Source: Prado023 sp964638055 (GTDB taxonomy: Bacteria > Actinomycetota > Actinomycetes > S36-B12 > CAIYMF01). Taken from it: 6,357 bases of DNA. Made by a program: the position numbers and the translations under genes. The DNA lies in contig CAZWXF010000130.1 in NCBI GenBank assembly GCA_964638055.1, positions 1-6,357 on the forward strand, read 5' to 3'. Below are positions 5,581-6,357 of the stretch, piece by piece; position 1 is the stretch's first letter; every line of letters begins with the position of its first letter. A model generated the notes under the pieces. The model did not search any database and was not told the DNA's origin. It worked only from the letters and a program-made list of their open reading frames with translations.

Positions 5581-6135
5581 TCACCGCGAGACGGCGTAGG
5601 TGAGCTCGGCGAACTGACCGTTGCGGCTCACCTCGCCAAGCCTCAGGTGCTCGGATCCGATCCGGCGCGGCAGCAGCGGCTTGCCGACGTCGAGGGTGAC
5701 CGGTGCGATGCTGACCTGGATCTCGTCGAGCGCGCCGGCGTCGTGGAACTGGCCCACGAGGTCCCCACCGCCGACCAGCCACACATCACGGGCACCCGCC
5801 GCCGAACGGATGCCAGGCAGGGCGTCGGCCACCGTGCCGGAGACGAACCGCAGGTCGATCCCCTCGGGCGCGGGCAGGTGTCGCGAGGTGAACACGTACG
5901 CCGGCCGGTCGGCGTACCACGTGGTCCACGCCCCCGGGTTCTCCAGCAGGTGCTCGTGCGCCACGAGCCACTCGTACGTGTGCGAGCCCATCACCAGCAC
6001 GCCGATCCCGGACAGGAAATCGGTCATGTCGGGCGCGTCGCTGCCCTCCACGGCGAACAACCAGTCCAGCGAGTGGTGGCTGTCGGCCAGGAAGCCGTTG
6101 AGCGTCGAAGCCGTGTAGTACACGAAGCGCGGCAT
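5581..6135 (-). CDS. Dihydrofolate reductase-family protein (RibD C-terminal domain-like)
   Basis: The 184-residue protein has the fold of dihydrofolate reductase and the RibD C-terminal reductase domain. It starts RFVYYTASTLNGFLADSHHSLDWLF (3-27, given here only as an outline), the usual opening in which the substrate pocket includes the Asp after the strand. VLVMGSHTYEWL (46-57) and YVFTSRHLP (80-88) follow. The NADPH-binding glycine motif is WLVGGGDLVGQF (119-130), and the end is IAPVTLDVGKPLLPRRI (143-159), typical of this family. Such small stand-alone members probably reduce pterin-, flavin-precursor-like or other substrates with NADPH; the true substrate is not known, and it should not be called FolA. 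There is no ribosome binding site before the ATG, but a TACCCT box lies 6 bases upstream. trpB2 follows on the same strand after 160 bases, too far to assume an operon. Confidence 0.87.
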   Translation of the reverse strand: MPRFVYYTASTLNGFLADSHHSLDWLFAVEGSDAPDMTDFLSGIGVLVMGSHTYEWLVAHEHLLENPGAWTTWYADRPAYVFTSRHLPAPEGIDLRFVSGTVADALPGIRSAAGARDVWLVGGGDLVGQFHDAGALDEIQVSIAPVTLDVGKPLLPRRIGSEHLRLGEVSRNGQFAELTYAVSR

Positions 6136-6141
6136 CGCCCG

Positions 6142-6147
6142 AGGGTA
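6142..6147 (-). promoter_or_regulatory. Candidate -10 element (TACCCT) of the reductase gene
   Basis: TACCCT on the minus strand fits TANNNT and ends 6 bases before the ATG at 6135. No Shine-Dalgarno sequence is present in the gap, so a leaderless mRNA is the simplest reading. A -35 element is not recognisable. Confidence 0.45.
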
Positions 6148-6335
6148 CCGGCCGCCCGGCCCCTCCGGAGTGATTCATCCGGGCCGGCTGCCCGGGCCTG
6201 GACGTGACCGGACAAGCGGGCGCCCGGACCGGGCCGTTGAGCGCGTCTTCGAGCCAGTCCCGCGCGAGGTCGTGCTGTGGACACGCCTCATCGACTCATG
6301 GAGGTCAAGAGGCCGGCAGCCGCTTCGTCGTCGTC
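6148..6335. other. Stretch without a supported gene
   Basis: The minus-strand frame from 6295 into the reductase gene is open but has no good start or ribosome binding site and continues as a shadow of the reductase gene. A plus-strand ATG at 6298 opens a frame that runs off the window (MEVKRPAAASSSS...), again without a ribosome binding site. GC-rich short palindromes such as CCCGGG occur, but nothing I can assign a role. Confidence 0.4.
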
Positions 6336-6347
6336 GGTCGAGCCTGT
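6336..6347 (-). repeat. Partial copy of the dispersed repeat at the right edge
   Basis: GGTCGAGCCTGT matches the first 12 bases of the inverted-orientation copies at 1769 and 1896, and shares the preceding CGTCGTC with the copies at 1660 and 1769. After this the sequence departs (GTCGCCGCCG). It is thus a truncated or decayed copy about 4.4 kb from the main array, in the same orientation as the array's outer copies (1660 and 1896). Being short, it could have arisen by chance, but the shared flank argues against this. Confidence 0.6.
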
Positions 6348-6357
6348 GTCGCCGCCG

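Noticed and set aside
6024..6295. Minus-strand open frame upstream of and overlapping the reductase gene (contains DLARDWLEDALNG)
   Set aside because: The phrase looks protein-like, but the frame has no start with a ribosome binding site and continues as an out-of-frame shadow of the reductase gene. A decayed gene end remains possible but unsupported.
1660..6348. Composite transposon or integrated element
   Set aside because: No transposase, recombinase, terminal inverted repeats or target-site duplication is seen. Only the weaker idea of repeat-mediated rearrangement is kept.
6298..6357. Plus-strand ATG opening a frame off the right edge
   Set aside because: No ribosome binding site, low-complexity serine run, and it runs through the repeat copy; too short to support.

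Overview
The window is very GC-rich. It uses GTG/ATG starts, has actinobacterial-type -10 elements (TANNNT), and carries a dispersed repeat (GGTCTCGACAAGCTCGACC and relatives) of a kind I associate with actinobacterial genomes such as those of Micrococcales and Nocardioides-like lineages. I therefore read it as an actinobacterial chromosome segment; the genus cannot be named from the sequence. There is no transposase, integrase, tRNA, rRNA or CRISPR array.

Left part (18-1621, minus strand): a translationally coupled pair, prmC (release-factor glutamine methyltransferase) followed by a Sua5/YrdC-family gene (threonylcarbamoyl-AMP synthase) that overlaps it by 4 bases (GTGA). This is the usual actinobacterial prmC-sua5 arrangement, but prfA (release factor 1), commonly just upstream of prmC, is absent from the rest of the window. 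The Sua5-like protein has lost recognisable catalytic motif residues. Next comes a block of about 255 bases (1660-1914) of at least nine copies of a 19-bp repeat in both orientations, mostly on a 31-bp period. It fills the divergent gap between prmC and a plus-strand gene.

Middle part: an acyl-CoA thioesterase-like protein (1933-2775, +) converges on a small cupin (2814-3185, -). The cupin is divergent from a TetR-family regulator (3279-3920, +). The 93-base gap between cupin and tetR holds two near-identical CTAC-N6-GTAG sites in opposite orientation with centres 31 bp apart, a convincing operator pair for autoregulation and control of the cupin.

Right part (minus strand): a stand-alone TrpB2-type tryptophan synthase beta chain (4053-5420), converging with tetR, and upstream of it a dihydrofolate reductase/RibD C-terminal-like reductase (5581-6135). 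The last 222 bases hold no supported gene but contain one partial copy of the same dispersed repeat at 6336-6347.

The main signals beyond routine annotation are: the repeat-bordered 4.4-kb block where prfA would be expected; the Sua5 homologue lacking the SxN motif; the twin TetR operator; and a TANNNT box 6-8 bases before the start codon of all four genes that have their own upstream region and no regulator site, which suggests leaderless transcription. I see no evidence for a new multi-gene system: the genes are individually familiar and mostly unlinked in function.
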